Made by a program: the position numbers and the translations under genes | Notes under the pieces: generated by a model | What the model was told of the DNA's origin: nothing | Databases searched by the model: none | Seen by the model: the letters and a program-made list of their open reading frames with translations, nothing else | Shown here: positions 9,381-19,071 of the stretch, piece by piece | Position numbering within the stretch: the first letter of the stretch is position 1 | Layout: each line of letters opens with the position of its first letter | NCBI RefSeq assembly: GCF_004342065.1 | Contig: NZ_SLZU01000003.1 | Span: forward strand, 186,001 to 250,000 | Direction: 5' to 3' | Length of the DNA stretch: 64,000 nucleotides | From: Primorskyibacter sedentarius | Lineage (GTDB): Bacteria; Pseudomonadota; Alphaproteobacteria; Rhodobacterales; Rhodobacteraceae

Positions 9381-9549
9381 GACAAACCCCCGGATTAGGA
9401 TGCAAGACACGGGTCGCCCGGTCCGCCTTGAACCCTGAGATAGAGCTTGGGGAGAGCACGCTCAAATCAAACTTTGCAACGCTCTGAAACATGGCCGTAA
9501 TCATTTGGGCGGGAACTCGCCGCAACTGAAAAATCGCTGTCTAGAACCT

Positions 9550-9589
9550 TGTTATTAAAAAGAAAAAGCCCTCCGATTAGGAGGGCCTT
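9550..9589 (-). terminator. Intrinsic terminator of ftsZ
   Basis: Read on the minus strand, GCCCTCC and GGAGGGC (9586-9568) form a 7-bp stem with a 5-base loop, followed by TTTTTCTTTTT. It starts about 22 bases after the ftsZ stop. This is the clearest rho-independent terminator in the window and separates ftsZ from lpxC. Confidence 0.9.
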
Positions 9590-9611
9590 TCCTGACATAT
9601 TCTTGTGTAGT

Positions 9612-11300
9612 TCAGTTCGCCTGGCGGCGCAGGAACGCGGGGATTTCGATGCGCTCCTGGTCCGGATCATGCTCCGGCTCTGCCATGCGCTCGGGCTGAC
9701 GTGCCTGAACCGTGGGCTGACGACGCGGCGCCGGGGCCTCGCCCGCATGATGCTGACCCTGGGGCTGGCCATGGGCATGGCCGGTCATGCGGTTGATCAG
9801 GGAATTGATGCCGAAACGCGGGCGTTCGGAGTCTGCGGGTTCCGGCTCCACATCAGCAGCGTGCGGCGGCACTTGCGGACGGGCGCGGGCCGCGGCCTGT
9901 TGCAGGCGGGCAAGCGCTTCGGGCGAAGGCGTGCCCGGTGCGGGTGCGCGGGGTGCCACAAAGCTCTCGACATCCGGCGTGCGTGTGTCCTGCTTGCGGT
10001 GCAGCTGCGCAACCGGCTCGGGCGGCGGCTGGTAGGCCGGAGCGGGCAGTTCATCGCCCGCACGTGTATCGCGAAGCGGCTCGTAACGGGGCTTCTCTTC
10101 CTCGACCACTTCTTCATAGGTCTCGGTATATTCGGCGCGCTCTGCTTCCATCTGTTCAAAGAGGGAAGGCTCTTCGGCAGCCACTTCCATCTGCGGCTCG
10201 ACATGCTCTTCGGCCATTGCAGCAACCGGCTGATGCTCGGGCTCGTGATGGGCAAAGTCTTCCTCAACCGCGATGGGCGAGCGCAGCGGCTGCGCCAGCG
10301 AACGGCGCGGTACGGGCATCTCGGTGTTGACGTCGGTCGCGTCGATGCCGGTTGCAACAACGCTGACGCGCATCTTGCCTTCCATGCCATCGTCCAGCGT
10401 GCTGCCGACGATGATGTTGGCCTCCTGATCCACTTCTTCGCGGATGCGGTTGGCCGCTTCGTCCAGTTCGAACAGGGTCAGATCGTGGCCGCCGGTGATG
10501 TTGATCAGAACACCTTTGGCGCCACGCAGGCTGATTTCGTCCAGCAGCGGGTTCGCGATGGCCTTTTCGGCGGCCTGGATGGCGCGATCTTCGCCCTCGG
10601 CCTCGCCGGTGCCCATCATCGCCTTGCCCATCTCGTCCATCACGGCGCGAACGTCGGCAAAGTCGAGGTTGATCAGGCCCGGACGGACCATCAGATCCGT
10701 TACACCTTTGACGCCCTGATACAGAACATCGTCTGCCATGCTGAACGCTTCGGTGAAGGTTGTCTTCTCGTTCGCCAGCCGAAACAGGTTCTGGTTGGGA
10801 ATGATGATCAGCGTATCAACGACCTTTTGCAGCGCCTCGACACCGTCCTCGGCCTGCTTCATCCGCTTGCCGCCCTCGAACTGGAACGGCTTGGTGACAA
10901 CACCCACGGTCAGAACGCCAAGTTCGCGCGCCGCCTGAGCGATGATCGGAGCCGCGCCGGTCCCGGTGCCGCCGCCCATACCTGCGGTGATGAAGCACAT
11001 ATGCGCGCCCGCCAGGTAATCGACGATCTGCTCGATGCTTTCCTCGGCCGCTGCGGCACCGACAGATGCCCGCGCACCCGCGCCCAGCCCTTCGGTCACC
11101 TTGACGCCCAGCTGCACCTTGGCTTCGGACATGGATTGCTGCAGCGCCTGCGCGTCCGTGTTGGCCACAACGAAATCAACGCCGTCCAGTTGTTTCTGGA
11201 TCATGTTGTTGACTGCGTTGCCGCCTGCGCCGCCTACGCCGAATACCGTGATCCGGGGTTTCAGTTCGTCGTGCCCTGGCACCGTGAGGTTCAATGTCAT
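9612..11300 (-). CDS. ftsZ: Cell division protein FtsZ
   Basis: The tubulin-like GTPase that forms the Z ring. The start at 11300 gives [17 protein letters not shown], followed by [13 protein letters not shown] and the tubulin signature GGGTGTG (residues about 108-114), with the T7 loop LINLDFADV. The protein is 562 residues: after the roughly 320-residue GTPase core there is a long, low-complexity acidic and Pro/Ala/Gln-rich linker, then a conserved C-terminal peptide ([12 protein letters not shown]) that recruits FtsA. The long linker is typical of alphaproteobacteria. It lies 420 bases after ftsA, an unusually long gap for this cluster, and ends in an intrinsic terminator. Confidence 0.98.
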   Translation of the reverse strand: MTLNLTVPGHDELKPRITVFGVGGAGGNAVNNMIQKQLDGVDFVVANTDAQALQQSMSEAKVQLGVKVTEGLGAGARASVGAAAAEESIEQIVDYLAGAHMCFITAGMGGGTGTGAAPIIAQAARELGVLTVGVVTKPFQFEGGKRMKQAEDGVEALQKVVDTLIIIPNQNLFRLANEKTTFTEAFSMADDVLYQGVKGVTDLMVRPGLINLDFADVRAVMDEMGKAMMGTGEAEGEDRAIQAAEKAIANPLLDEISLRGAKGVLINITGGHDLTLFELDEAANRIREEVDQEANIIVGSTLDDGMEGKMRVSVVATGIDATDVNTEMPVPRRSLAQPLRSPIAVEEDFAHHEPEHQPVAAMAEEHVEPQMEVAAEEPSLFEQMEAERAEYTETYEEVVEEEKPRYEPLRDTRAGDELPAPAYQPPPEPVAQLHRKQDTRTPDVESFVAPRAPAPGTPSPEALARLQQAAARARPQVPPHAADVEPEPADSERPRFGINSLINRMTGHAHGQPQGQHHAGEAPAPRRQPTVQARQPERMAEPEHDPDQERIEIPAFLRRQAN

Positions 11301-11322
11301 TGATACATCCGCCTGCTGTTTT

Positions 11323-11343
11323 GGCCCGTTTGCGGGCCTTTTT
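11323..11343 (+). terminator. Intrinsic terminator reading on the plus strand, inside the ftsZ leader
   Basis: GGCCCG (11323-11328), loop TTTG, CGGGCC (11333-11338), then TTTTT. In plus orientation it is a textbook terminator; in the ftsZ (minus) orientation the same hairpin is a 5' untranslated stem-loop 23-38 bases before the start codon, with no T-run after it. Confidence 0.65.
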
Positions 11344-11647
11344 CCGCCTATTCCCGCCAAGTTTATCGGTCCAAGCGCTTCGCGTCACGCAAAAAACACG
11401 AAAATACCGCAAAATATAGCGGCGCTATTGACACGATACGCGGCATTTCGCCGATACACCCATATACAGTGGAAAGGCAACAGCGCACCACTAAAGGAAC
11501 GCTGCCCGCGAGTCTGAACGCAGCGAATCAATTCGTTTTACTGGTGGGAGCCTGCCCGACATCCCGAGGCCGCATCTGACGCGCGGCTCAAGCTGAAATT
11601 AGCAAATAAGATCAGGCGCGTCACCCGCAATTCGCCGGAAAAGCGAT

Positions 11648-11676
11648 GGCCCGCCCCTTTTTTCGGGCGCGGGCCT
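11648..11676 (-). terminator. Hairpin after ftsA, possible terminator or attenuator
   Basis: GGCCCGC...GCGGGCC arms enclose a homopolymer loop; on the minus strand it is followed only by ATCGCTTTTCC, a weak T-tract. It could partly end ftsA transcripts, consistent with a separate ftsZ promoter. Confidence 0.45.
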
Positions 11677-11720
11677 TGTTGTTGGTCTTCCGCGGTCTGC
11701 CGCAACGTCTGTTCGCCGTC

Positions 11721-13055
11721 TTACCAGTTGTCGCGGAACCATTTCACGGCCCGCTTCAGCGACCGCGCGGGGTATCTTTCGACCGGGATCGCGAAATCCC
11801 ACCATTCGTCCTGCGGATGGGCGGCGAACAGGCACAGCCCCACCGCGCTGGCAAATCCCGGACCGGTCGCCGCCTGCGGCAGGCCGTGCACCCGCATCGG
11901 ACGGCCAAGGCGGACCTGCTGGCCAAGGATCTTGCTGGCCAATCCATCCAGACCCGGAATCTGGCTGGCCCCGCCGGTCAGAACGATCTGCTGACTTGGC
12001 AGATGGTCAAAGCCTGCGGCATCCAGCCTTGCTCGCACCTCTTCCAGAATTTCCTCGACGCGCGGCCGCATGATACCGATCAGTTCGGCGCGGCTGACGG
12101 TGCGGCGATCATGTTCCCAATCGCCGGTATCCCCGCCGATATCGATCACTTCGCGGTCATCCATCCCGGTGGCAACGACGCCGCCATAAAAGGTCTTGAT
12201 CCGTTCGGCATTCGCCATCGGAATTTGCAGCCCCATGGAAATGTCGCCGGTGACGTGATCCCCGCCAAGACGGACAGCATCCGCAGCAATCATGTGCTTC
12301 TTCATGAAAATGGAGATGCCGGTCGACCCGCCGCCAAAGTCGATACAGGCCGCGCCCAGTTCCTGCTCGTCCTCGACCAGCGCGGAAATTCCCGACACAT
12401 ATGCAGAGCTTGCCACACCGGCCAGCTCAAGATCGCAGCGCTTCACGCAATATGCGAGGTTCTGGACGGCGAGCGCATCGACCGTCAGCATGTGCATGTC
12501 CGTGGTCAGCACCTGACCCATCTGCCCACGCGGGTCCAGAAGACCCGAGCGATGATCCAGCGCGAAATTGACAGGCTGCGCGTGCAGCACCTCACGGCCT
12601 TCGCCGAAATCAGGGACTTCGCAGGCCGACAGCACGCGCCCGACATCCTGCTCGCTGACGGTCTGGCCTTCCAGCTCGACCTTGCCGGCCAGCCCGTAGC
12701 TGCGTGGTCCGGCGCCCGAGAAACAGGCGATAACGTGGTCCACGCGAATATTTGCCATCTTCTGGGCGGCCTGAATGGCCGTGCGGATGGCGCGCTCCGT
12801 CTCGCCCATGGAGCTGATTTCACCAAACCTTACCCCGCGCGACCGTGTCGTCGCCGCACCGATCACCCGAAACCCGGATTGCCCGGCCAATGATCCGACA
12901 CCGTCAGTGTCAGAGATGCGCTCATTGCCATCAAAGCGCAGGACAAGGCAGGCGATCTTGGACGAACCCACGTCCAGAATGGCGATAACGCCCCGCTGCA
13001 TGGCCACTTTTCGCATGTTGCGCATTGCGCGCTGGGTTTCATAGAGCTCGATCAT
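11721..13055 (-). CDS. ftsA: Cell division protein FtsA
   Basis: An actin-like ATPase of 444 residues that tethers FtsZ to the inner membrane. Visible features are the phosphate-1 motif AILDVGSSKIACLV, the phosphate-2 motif ACIDFGGGSTGISI, the adenosine motif VLTGGASQIPGL, and a C-terminal amphipathic helix (SLKRAVKWFRDNW) that serves as membrane anchor. The start is set by AGGTGA 5 bases upstream; only 7 bases separate it from the ftsQ stop, so the two are translated from one transcript. Confidence 0.97.
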   Translation of the reverse strand: MIELYETQRAMRNMRKVAMQRGVIAILDVGSSKIACLVLRFDGNERISDTDGVGSLAGQSGFRVIGAATTRSRGVRFGEISSMGETERAIRTAIQAAQKMANIRVDHVIACFSGAGPRSYGLAGKVELEGQTVSEQDVGRVLSACEVPDFGEGREVLHAQPVNFALDHRSGLLDPRGQMGQVLTTDMHMLTVDALAVQNLAYCVKRCDLELAGVASSAYVSGISALVEDEQELGAACIDFGGGSTGISIFMKKHMIAADAVRLGGDHVTGDISMGLQIPMANAERIKTFYGGVVATGMDDREVIDIGGDTGDWEHDRRTVSRAELIGIMRPRVEEILEEVRARLDAAGFDHLPSQQIVLTGGASQIPGLDGLASKILGQQVRLGRPMRVHGLPQAATGPGFASAVGLCLFAAHPQDEWWDFAIPVERYPARSLKRAVKWFRDNW

Positions 13056-13062
13056 GGCTCAC

Positions 13063-13926
13063 CTATTCTCCAAACTCTATCGATTTGATCCGCCACATTT
13101 CCTGCACTGCCAGATCCGTCATCCGCACTGTCGGACGGCCCGGCAGCCGCAGGTCTACCGTCACCAGATCGCGCGACAGCATGTCGACGGCCTGATGCAT
13201 TGCAATCACCCGCTCCAGCGCCTGCACGGCCCCTGCCTCGGGAAGCAGTATGCGCTGGTCGCGGTTCAGCACGACGTCCCAGCGACGTTCGCCCACGCGG
13301 ACAAGCCCGCGCATCCTTGCGGCCAGCGGCCCGGCGGCGGCGATCAGATCAAGCGCCTCGGCCACGTGTTCGTTGGCCCCTGCCCCCGCGATCAGCGGAA
13401 GATCCGGCCGGGCGCTGCGACTGGTCAGCGGCCCGACCTGAACGCCCGTTTTGTCAAGCAGCTCCAGCCCGTTGGCGGTACGCCAGACAAGGGCCGGGAC
13501 GCGTTCAATCACGTCGATTTGCAGCACCCCGCCCTGACGGACGCGAAGGCTGGCACTTTGCACGGCGTCCAGCCCGGTGACCGTGTCGCGCATGGCATCC
13601 AGGTCCAGATCGAAAGAGCTGACGGGAAAGTCGATTGGAACGATCTCGCGGATATCTTCGGCGACGGTGTCGGACGCCCCGTCGATGGCCATCAGCTTGA
13701 CCATGAATTCCGGGCGCTCCTCGAAAGAGCGGCGCAGCTCGTAGAACGTGGCAAAGAAGGCCTCGCGCCGGTCAAGATCGGCGAAATAGATCGCCCCCGC
13801 CCCGGCAATCGCAGCCACCGGCAAGCCCACCCGCAACAGAACCCGGAAGAGCGGCGTCAGCATCAGGCGCTGCATCCGGTAATGCAGTCTGGAGGGTGCG
13901 GGATCGGGGCGGTTCATCTGTTGCAT
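13063..13926 (-). CDS. ftsQ: Cell division protein FtsQ
   Basis: A bitopic divisome protein of 287 residues. A short cytoplasmic N-terminus is followed by one transmembrane helix (LRVGLPVAAIAGAGAIYFA), a POTRA-like domain (around VKLMAIDGASDTVAEDI) and a C-terminal beta domain. I chose the ATG at 13926 because GGAGGA lies 6 bases upstream; a second ATG (13917) overlaps the ddl stop as ATGA and is also possible, while the longest frame to 13953 has no such support. The overlap with ddl implies translational coupling. Confidence 0.93.
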   Translation of the reverse strand: MQQMNRPDPAPSRLHYRMQRLMLTPLFRVLLRVGLPVAAIAGAGAIYFADLDRREAFFATFYELRRSFEERPEFMVKLMAIDGASDTVAEDIREIVPIDFPVSSFDLDLDAMRDTVTGLDAVQSASLRVRQGGVLQIDVIERVPALVWRTANGLELLDKTGVQVGPLTSRSARPDLPLIAGAGANEHVAEALDLIAAAGPLAARMRGLVRVGERRWDVVLNRDQRILLPEAGAVQALERVIAMHQAVDMLSRDLVTVDLRLPGRPTVRMTDLAVQEMWRIKSIEFGE

Positions 13927-14828
13927 GACGCGTCCTCCACCATCCAGCGGCACAGCTCGCCAAAGCTCATGCCCGTCACATCGGCCTGTTCGGGTGACAG
14001 CGATGTCGGCGTCATTCCGGGCTGCGTGTTGGTTTCCAGCAGGATCAGCCCGTCGAAGCCGCGCGCTTCGTCCCAGCGAAAATCCGTCCGGCTGACACCA
14101 CGACAGCCCAACGCGTCATGCGCCCGCACCGCGTAGGACATGCAGGCGTCGAAAATCTCTTGCGGGATCTCGGCGGGGACCACGTGGCGCGAGCCGCCTT
14201 CCTTGTATTTGGCGTCGTAGTCATACCAGCCATCGGTGATGATGTCGGTGACTGTCAGCGCCTTGTCGCCCATTACCGTCGTCGTCATCTCGCGCCCCGG
14301 CGCGAAGGTTTCGACCATTACGATGTCCGGCATCTCATCCGACAACTGCGGCGGACTGCTGGCCGCGTCGTCTACAAGATAAACGCCGACCGAGGACCCC
14401 TCGTTATAGGGCTTCACCACATAGGGTGGCGGCAGAACGTGGCGGGCCATGACATCGGCCTTGGAGGCAAGAACGCTTTCCACGACTGGCAAGCCCGCAG
14501 CGCGGTAGACCTGCTTTGTGCGTTCCTTGTCCATCGCAAGGGCCGAGGCCAGAACCCCGGAATGCGTGTAGGGAATGTGCATCCATTCAAGAATGCCCTG
14601 CACGCAGCCATCCTCGCCCCACCGGCCGTGAAGTGCGTTGAACACCACGTCGGGCGCGGCGTCAGCCAGCTGCTGCGCCAGATCGGGGCCTGCATCGACC
14701 TCGACCACTTGATATCCTTGATCCCTCAAAGCAGCGGCACATTCACGTCCTGTGCTAAGCGACACCTCGCGCTCGGCAGAGGGACCGCCCATCAATACCA
14801 CCACTTTCGGGTTTGCCCTGCTCGACAT
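13914..14828 (-). CDS. ddl: D-alanine--D-alanine ligase
   Basis: An ATP-grasp enzyme of 304 residues that makes D-Ala-D-Ala for peptidoglycan precursors. The N-terminal motif VVLMGGPSAEREVSLSTG and C-terminal LLETNTQPGMTPTSL are characteristic; the ATP-grasp segment PYVVKPYNEGSSVGVY is present. I chose the ATG at 14828 (MSSRANPKVVVLMGG) to fit the usual Ddl start; the frame continues to 14900 but the extra residues are not Ddl-like. The SD is poor. The stop overlaps the ftsQ start region. Confidence 0.95.
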   Translation of the reverse strand: MSSRANPKVVVLMGGPSAEREVSLSTGRECAAALRDQGYQVVEVDAGPDLAQQLADAAPDVVFNALHGRWGEDGCVQGILEWMHIPYTHSGVLASALAMDKERTKQVYRAAGLPVVESVLASKADVMARHVLPPPYVVKPYNEGSSVGVYLVDDAASSPPQLSDEMPDIVMVETFAPGREMTTTVMGDKALTVTDIITDGWYDYDAKYKEGGSRHVVPAEIPQEIFDACMSYAVRAHDALGCRGVSRTDFRWDEARGFDGLILLETNTQPGMTPTSLSPEQADVTGMSFGELCRWMVEDASCNR

Positions 14829-14921
14829 CCCCAAAACCGCCTCGATTTTACCGGGCCTTTGGCCCTTGTTATTGTCACGGCCTGCCTGTGGCCATGTCAT
14901 CTCTCGCCGTTTTTCCGGCGT

Positions 14922-15851
14922 TTATTCTGCGGCGGGTTCACCCACTCGCATGATTTCCCACTGTAGCTCTATTCCACTGTGTTGGAAAACCTTTTTTCGC
15001 ACTTGCTCTCCCAGACCTTCCAGATCTGCGGCTGTCGCACCTCCTGTATTGACCAGAAAGTTGGAGTGCATGGGGCTCATTTGTGCGCCGCCAAGCGTGG
15101 CCCCGCGCATGCCCGCATCATCAATCACCTTCCATGCCTTGAGCTCATGGCTGTCATCGGCCCGCCCGGTGCTGGAAAAGCCAGCTGGGTTGCGAAAGGT
15201 GCTGCCTGCGGTGCGATCCTTGGTGGGCTGTGTCTCGTCGCGCTTTTTCAGCTGGGCATCCATCTTTGCGGCCAGCTGTTCGGGATCCCCCGGCGCGCCC
15301 TCGAAAACGGCCTGTGTCAGGACGCAGCCTTCAGGCAGGTCGGACTGGCGGTAGCGAAAGTTGAGATCATCCCGGTGCAGCGTGATCACCTCTCCGGCGC
15401 GCGTCACGGCCTGCACCTCGATGAAATGATCGGCCACGTAGGACCCGTAGCACCCGGCATTCATCCGCACCGCCCCACCGACGGCACCCGGGATGGTGCG
15501 CAGAAAGGTCAGATCCACGCCCGCCTCTGCCGCGCGTCTGGCGACATGCGCATCCAGCGCCGCCGCCCCTGCCGTCACGCGATTGCCCTCGACCGTGATG
15601 GAGTTGAAACCGCGCCCCATGCGGATCACGACGGCCCGCAAACCGCCGTCCCGCACGATCAGGTTGCTGCCCACACCCATCGGAAAAACCGCCACATCCG
15701 GCGCGAGGTCACGCAGGAAATCGCGCAGATCCTCGGTATCGGCGGGCTGAAACAGCCAGTCGGCCGGGCCGCCGACTCGCAGCCAGGTCAGATCGGCAAG
15801 CGGACGATCAGCGGTCAACCTGCCGCGCGGAGAAGGAAGCATGTGTGTCAT
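14922..15851 (-). CDS. murB: UDP-N-acetylenolpyruvoylglucosamine reductase MurB
   Basis: A cytoplasmic FAD enzyme of 309 residues that reduces UDP-GlcNAc-enolpyruvate to UDP-MurNAc. FAD-binding segment [15 protein letters not shown] and [17 protein letters not shown] are clear; the catalytic Ser lies in AGSTFRNP and the C-terminal Glu in [11 protein letters not shown]. Its length matches the shorter type II MurB. It stands between the DUF2484 gene and ddl, the conserved order in Rhodobacterales. Confidence 0.96.
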   Translation of the reverse strand: MTHMLPSPRGRLTADRPLADLTWLRVGGPADWLFQPADTEDLRDFLRDLAPDVAVFPMGVGSNLIVRDGGLRAVVIRMGRGFNSITVEGNRVTAGAAALDAHVARRAAEAGVDLTFLRTIPGAVGGAVRMNAGCYGSYVADHFIEVQAVTRAGEVITLHRDDLNFRYRQSDLPEGCVLTQAVFEGAPGDPEQLAAKMDAQLKKRDETQPTKDRTAGSTFRNPAGFSSTGRADDSHELKAWKVIDDAGMRGATLGGAQMSPMHSNFLVNTGGATAADLEGLGEQVRKKVFQHSGIELQWEIMRVGEPAAE

Positions 15852-15939
15852 GCCGCCCTGCTACAAATTCGGTGCGGCAAGGGCAAGGGGCGGGACGGGC
15901 AGAGCCCTGTGGCCGCCCAAAACGCGCCAGTCAGGCCCG

Positions 15940-16197
15940 TCACTTCGCCACCCGGCCAAAGAGGCGGTCAATCCAGCGACCGCGCGGGGCGACAGGCCAG
16001 AGCAGGACGCTCATTCCAGCGGCCAGCACGATAAGCCCGACCAACGGGCCGTTCTGCCAGGTGACAAGCCCCAGAAGCGGAACGCCCGAGGCTATGAGCG
16101 CATAGACGCGCCCCCATTGATCGTCGCGACCCGACACCACGACAGCCAGGTTTGCTGCCACAGCCCAGATACCAACAAGCATAAGCGATGTCGTCAT
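15940..16197 (-). CDS. DUF2484 family small membrane protein
   Basis: An 85-residue protein with three hydrophobic segments (MLVGIWAVAANLAVVV, ALIASGVPLLGLVTW, LVGLIVLAAGMSVLLW) and a basic C-terminus (PRGRWIDRLFGRVAK). The pattern matches DUF2484, a family found in Rhodobacterales between murC and murB; its function is unknown but the fixed position suggests a cell-wall or division link. I chose the ATG at 16197, with GGAG 9 bases upstream; the frame continues to 16317 without signs of coding. The 267 bases between it and murC hold a hairpin only. Confidence 0.8.
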   Translation of the reverse strand: MTTSLMLVGIWAVAANLAVVVSGRDDQWGRVYALIASGVPLLGLVTWQNGPLVGLIVLAAGMSVLLWPVAPRGRWIDRLFGRVAK

Positions 16198-16432
16198 CGC
16201 ATGAACTCCACGGTTTGCCTGCGAGCGGATGGCCTGTCGGACCATTGTCTTCGCGAAGCATCGAGTTGAAACCAGCCAGCGCGGGCAGCGCCGACCGATC
16301 AGCTTGGACAGAACCATTCATGCCGGAAAGCACGGGTGGTCCTGTCATGGTCCAGCGCAGCAGTGGCAGCCGCGGCGCCTTCTTTGTCGGCCTGACCCCG
16401 GACGGGTTCATTCGGCCTGAAGTATCGTTACG

Positions 16433-16457
16433 CCCCCGGAAGAAGCCCTGCCGGGGG
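16433..16457 (-). terminator. Hairpin after murC, weak terminator candidate
   Basis: CCCCCGG (16433-16439) and CCGGGGG (16451-16457) pair with an 11-base loop, about 8-32 bases after the murC stop. No T-run follows on the minus strand, so readthrough into DUF2484-murB is likely at least in part. Confidence 0.35.
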
Positions 16458-16464
16458 GCAAGGA

Positions 16465-17865
16465 TCATTTTCCCAGCCGCGCGGGCAGGTTGTTGGCCCA
16501 TGCGCTGATCGTGCCTGCCCCAAGGCAGACGACCATGTCGCCCGGTTGTGTCTGTTCCCGCACGAGGCGTTCCAGATCATCCTCGCTTTGCAGCGCGCGC
16601 GCGTGGCGATGGCCGTGGCGGATCAGACCGGCCACCAGATCGTCGCGGCCCGCACCTGCGATCGGGTCTTCGCCAGCCGCGTAGACGTCGGCGATGGCCA
16701 CCACGTCCGCCTCGTTGAAGCAGGCGCAGAAATCATCGAACAGCGAATGCAGGCGCGAGTAGCGATGTGGCTGATGGACCGCGATCACACGACCGTCACA
16801 GGCCTGCCGCGCGGCCTTTAGGACCGCCGCGATCTCTACCGGGTGGTGGCCGTAGTCGTCGATGATCGCCACGCCATTCACCTCGCCCACGCGGGTAAAG
16901 CGGCGGTTTACGCCACCGAAGCTGGCCAGCGCCGTGCGGATTTCGTCACGCTTCATGCCAAGGTGGCGCGAGACGGCGACGGCCGCCAGCGCATTTGACA
17001 CGTTGTGATCCCCCGGCATTGGCAGCGTGCAACCGTCGATCACCTGCCCCTCGGCCTGAAGCGCGATATCGAAATGCGCCACCCCTGCCTTGTAGGTCAG
17101 GTTGACCGCCCGGATGTCGGCCTGGGCATTGAACCCGTAGGTCAGTACACGGCGATCGGTGATCTTGCCAACCAGCGCCTGAACCTCGGCATGGTCGGTA
17201 TTGCAGACGGCCAGACCGTAGAACGGAATGTTCGAGACGAAATCCAGAAAGCCCTGCCGCAGCGCATCGAAATCGCCCCAATGCTCCATATGCTCAGGGT
17301 CGATATTGGTGACGATGGCGATGGTCGCAGGCAGGCGGTTGAAGGTGCCGTCGCTCTCGTCGGCCTCGACCACCATCCACTCGCCCTGCCCCATCCGGGC
17401 GTTCGAGCCATAGGCGTGGATGATCCCGCCATTTACCACCGTGGGGTCGATCCCACCCGCCACCAGCAGTTCCGCGACCAGCGTGGTGGTCGTCGTCTTG
17501 CCGTGCGTGCCAGCGACGGCAATGTTGGATTTCAGGCGCATCAGTTCTGCCAGCATCTCGGCACGGCGCACGACGGGCAGTCCCTTGCGGCGCGCCTCGT
17601 CCAGTTCCGGATTGCCGGGCTTGATCGCAGAGGAGATCACGACGACCTCGGCACCTTCAAGGTTCTCGGCACGCTGGCCTTCGAAGATCACGGCCCCCAG
17701 ACCTTTCAGCCGGTCGGTGATCTTTGATGCCTTCAGGTCGGACCCTTGCACGGTGTAGCCAAGGTTCAGCAGAACCTCGGCAATGCCGGACATGCCGATC
17801 CCGCCGATGCCGACGAAATGAATGGCCCCGACATCGCCGGGAAGCTTGGTGGCTGCAGCGTTCAT
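16465..17865 (-). CDS. murC: UDP-N-acetylmuramate--L-alanine ligase MurC
   Basis: Adds L-Ala to UDP-MurNAc, the first amino-acid step of peptidoglycan precursor synthesis. The 466-residue protein shows an N-terminal Rossmann motif ([15 protein letters not shown]), the Mur-ligase ATP site [16 protein letters not shown], the central [12 protein letters not shown] motif and HQPHRYSRL near the C-terminal domain. Its ATG overlaps the murG stop as ATGA (17862-17865), so it is translationally coupled to murG. Confidence 0.97.
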   Translation of the reverse strand: MNAAATKLPGDVGAIHFVGIGGIGMSGIAEVLLNLGYTVQGSDLKASKITDRLKGLGAVIFEGQRAENLEGAEVVVISSAIKPGNPELDEARRKGLPVVRRAEMLAELMRLKSNIAVAGTHGKTTTTTLVAELLVAGGIDPTVVNGGIIHAYGSNARMGQGEWMVVEADESDGTFNRLPATIAIVTNIDPEHMEHWGDFDALRQGFLDFVSNIPFYGLAVCNTDHAEVQALVGKITDRRVLTYGFNAQADIRAVNLTYKAGVAHFDIALQAEGQVIDGCTLPMPGDHNVSNALAAVAVSRHLGMKRDEIRTALASFGGVNRRFTRVGEVNGVAIIDDYGHHPVEIAAVLKAARQACDGRVIAVHQPHRYSRLHSLFDDFCACFNEADVVAIADVYAAGEDPIAGAGRDDLVAGLIRHGHRHARALQSEDDLERLVREQTQPGDMVVCLGAGTISAWANNLPARLGK

Positions 17866-18959
17866 GACCTGCCCTTTTCTGCTAACTCTTCAACCATTGA
17901 AACAAGACGCTCTGTCGCGTCGGGACGCCCGAATTGCAACGCCGCACGCGCCATCTGCGACGCGCCCTGCGGTTCTGACAGAACGAGCTTGATCTGATCG
18001 GCCAGATCTTCGACCGTCATGCGCGATTCCGGCAGCATGATCGCGCCCCCGGCATCCACCAGCCCGCGCGCATTGGCGGCCTGATGATCTGCGGCCGCAG
18101 CGGCATAGGGGATCAGGATCGACGGGCGGCCAATCACCGTCAGATCCGCCAGCGAGGACGCCCCCGCCCGGCTGATAACCAGCTGCGCTTCGGACATCCG
18201 GCGCGGGATGTCGTTGAAAAAGGTCTGCACATCGGCATCGATGCCATGCTCTGCGTAATAGGTGGCGACCCGCTCGATATCCTCTTCACGCGCCTGATGG
18301 CTGACGCGCAGGCTGCGCAGCACATCCATCGGCAAATGAGAGATGGCGGGCGGCACGACGTCCGAAAGGATGCGCGCGCCCTGGCTGCCACCGATCACAA
18401 GGATCGACATCGGGTAGTCACCGGGCATGATATAGGCGGCGGCTGCCCTGTCTGCGACAGCGGCACGGACGGGATTGCCGACATGGGTGCCCTCCACGCC
18501 CTCGGGCAGTTGGGTCGGCCATGTTCCGCAGGCAACCACGTCGACGCGTTTGGAAAAGATCTGGTTGACCCGACCCAGCACGCCGTTCTGTTCGTGGATC
18601 ATGCGCGGACGTTTCAGCAAAGTCGCGGCAGACAGGGCCGGAATGGACGGGTAGCCGCCAAAGCCCACCACGACATCGGGCTTGTCGCGGACCATCCCCG
18701 CCACGGCAGAGGCGACCCCTCCGGCGATCCGGAATGGCACCACGCCCTTGGCCAGCACACCGCCCCGCGCGAATGTGGCGCTGGATATCTGGTCGATCTC
18801 GACCGTATGCGGGAAGCCACCGGTATAGCGCGCGCCGCGCGCATCGGTGGACAGTTTCACCCTCCAGCCGCGGCGCAGCATCGCTTCGGCCAGCGCCTGT
18901 GCGGGGAACATATGCCCGCCGGTGCCTCCGGCGGCCATGACGAGAAGTGGCTGGCTCAT
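17862..18959 (-). CDS. murG: UDP-N-acetylglucosamine transferase MurG
   Basis: A membrane-associated GT28 glycosyltransferase of 365 residues that converts lipid I to lipid II. The N-terminal glycine loop [17 protein letters not shown], the [11 protein letters not shown] motif and the [13 protein letters not shown] motif are all typical, and the UDP-binding region of the C-domain ([25 protein letters not shown]) is intact. It lies between ftsW and murC; 112 bases without a gene separate it from ftsW. Confidence 0.97.
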   Translation of the reverse strand: MSQPLLVMAAGGTGGHMFPAQALAEAMLRRGWRVKLSTDARGARYTGGFPHTVEIDQISSATFARGGVLAKGVVPFRIAGGVASAVAGMVRDKPDVVVGFGGYPSIPALSAATLLKRPRMIHEQNGVLGRVNQIFSKRVDVVACGTWPTQLPEGVEGTHVGNPVRAAVADRAAAAYIMPGDYPMSILVIGGSQGARILSDVVPPAISHLPMDVLRSLRVSHQAREEDIERVATYYAEHGIDADVQTFFNDIPRRMSEAQLVISRAGASSLADLTVIGRPSILIPYAAAAADHQAANARGLVDAGGAIMLPESRMTVEDLADQIKLVLSEPQGASQMARAALQFGRPDATERLVSMVEELAEKGRS

Positions 18960-19071
18960 GTCGCGGCCTCTGCAATCTGGAAGTTGCGCGAGCTGCGCAG
19001 AATTCGGGCGCCGCAGACCGGAATGTCCCGGTATGCGGCGGTCATGGCCCTCAGGCCGAAAAGCACGGGGG

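Larger units (their letters stand above)
11301..11720. promoter_or_regulatory. ftsA-ftsZ intergenic region, probable ftsZ promoter region with two GANTC sites
   Basis: A 420-base gap with no supportable gene. It is more AT-rich around 11390-11480 than its surroundings. Two CcrM-type methylation sites sit 15 bases apart: GAGTC (11510-11514) and GAATC (11525-11529). In Caulobacter GANTC methylation affects ftsZ transcription; transfer of that role here is inference. A GC hairpin (11648-11676) lies 45 bases after the ftsA stop. I could not assign a confident -35/-10 pair. Confidence 0.5.

Noticed and set aside
9549-11303. 584-codon plus-strand frame over ftsZ
   Set aside because: Mirror frame of ftsZ with no domain pattern; caused by strong third-position GC bias.
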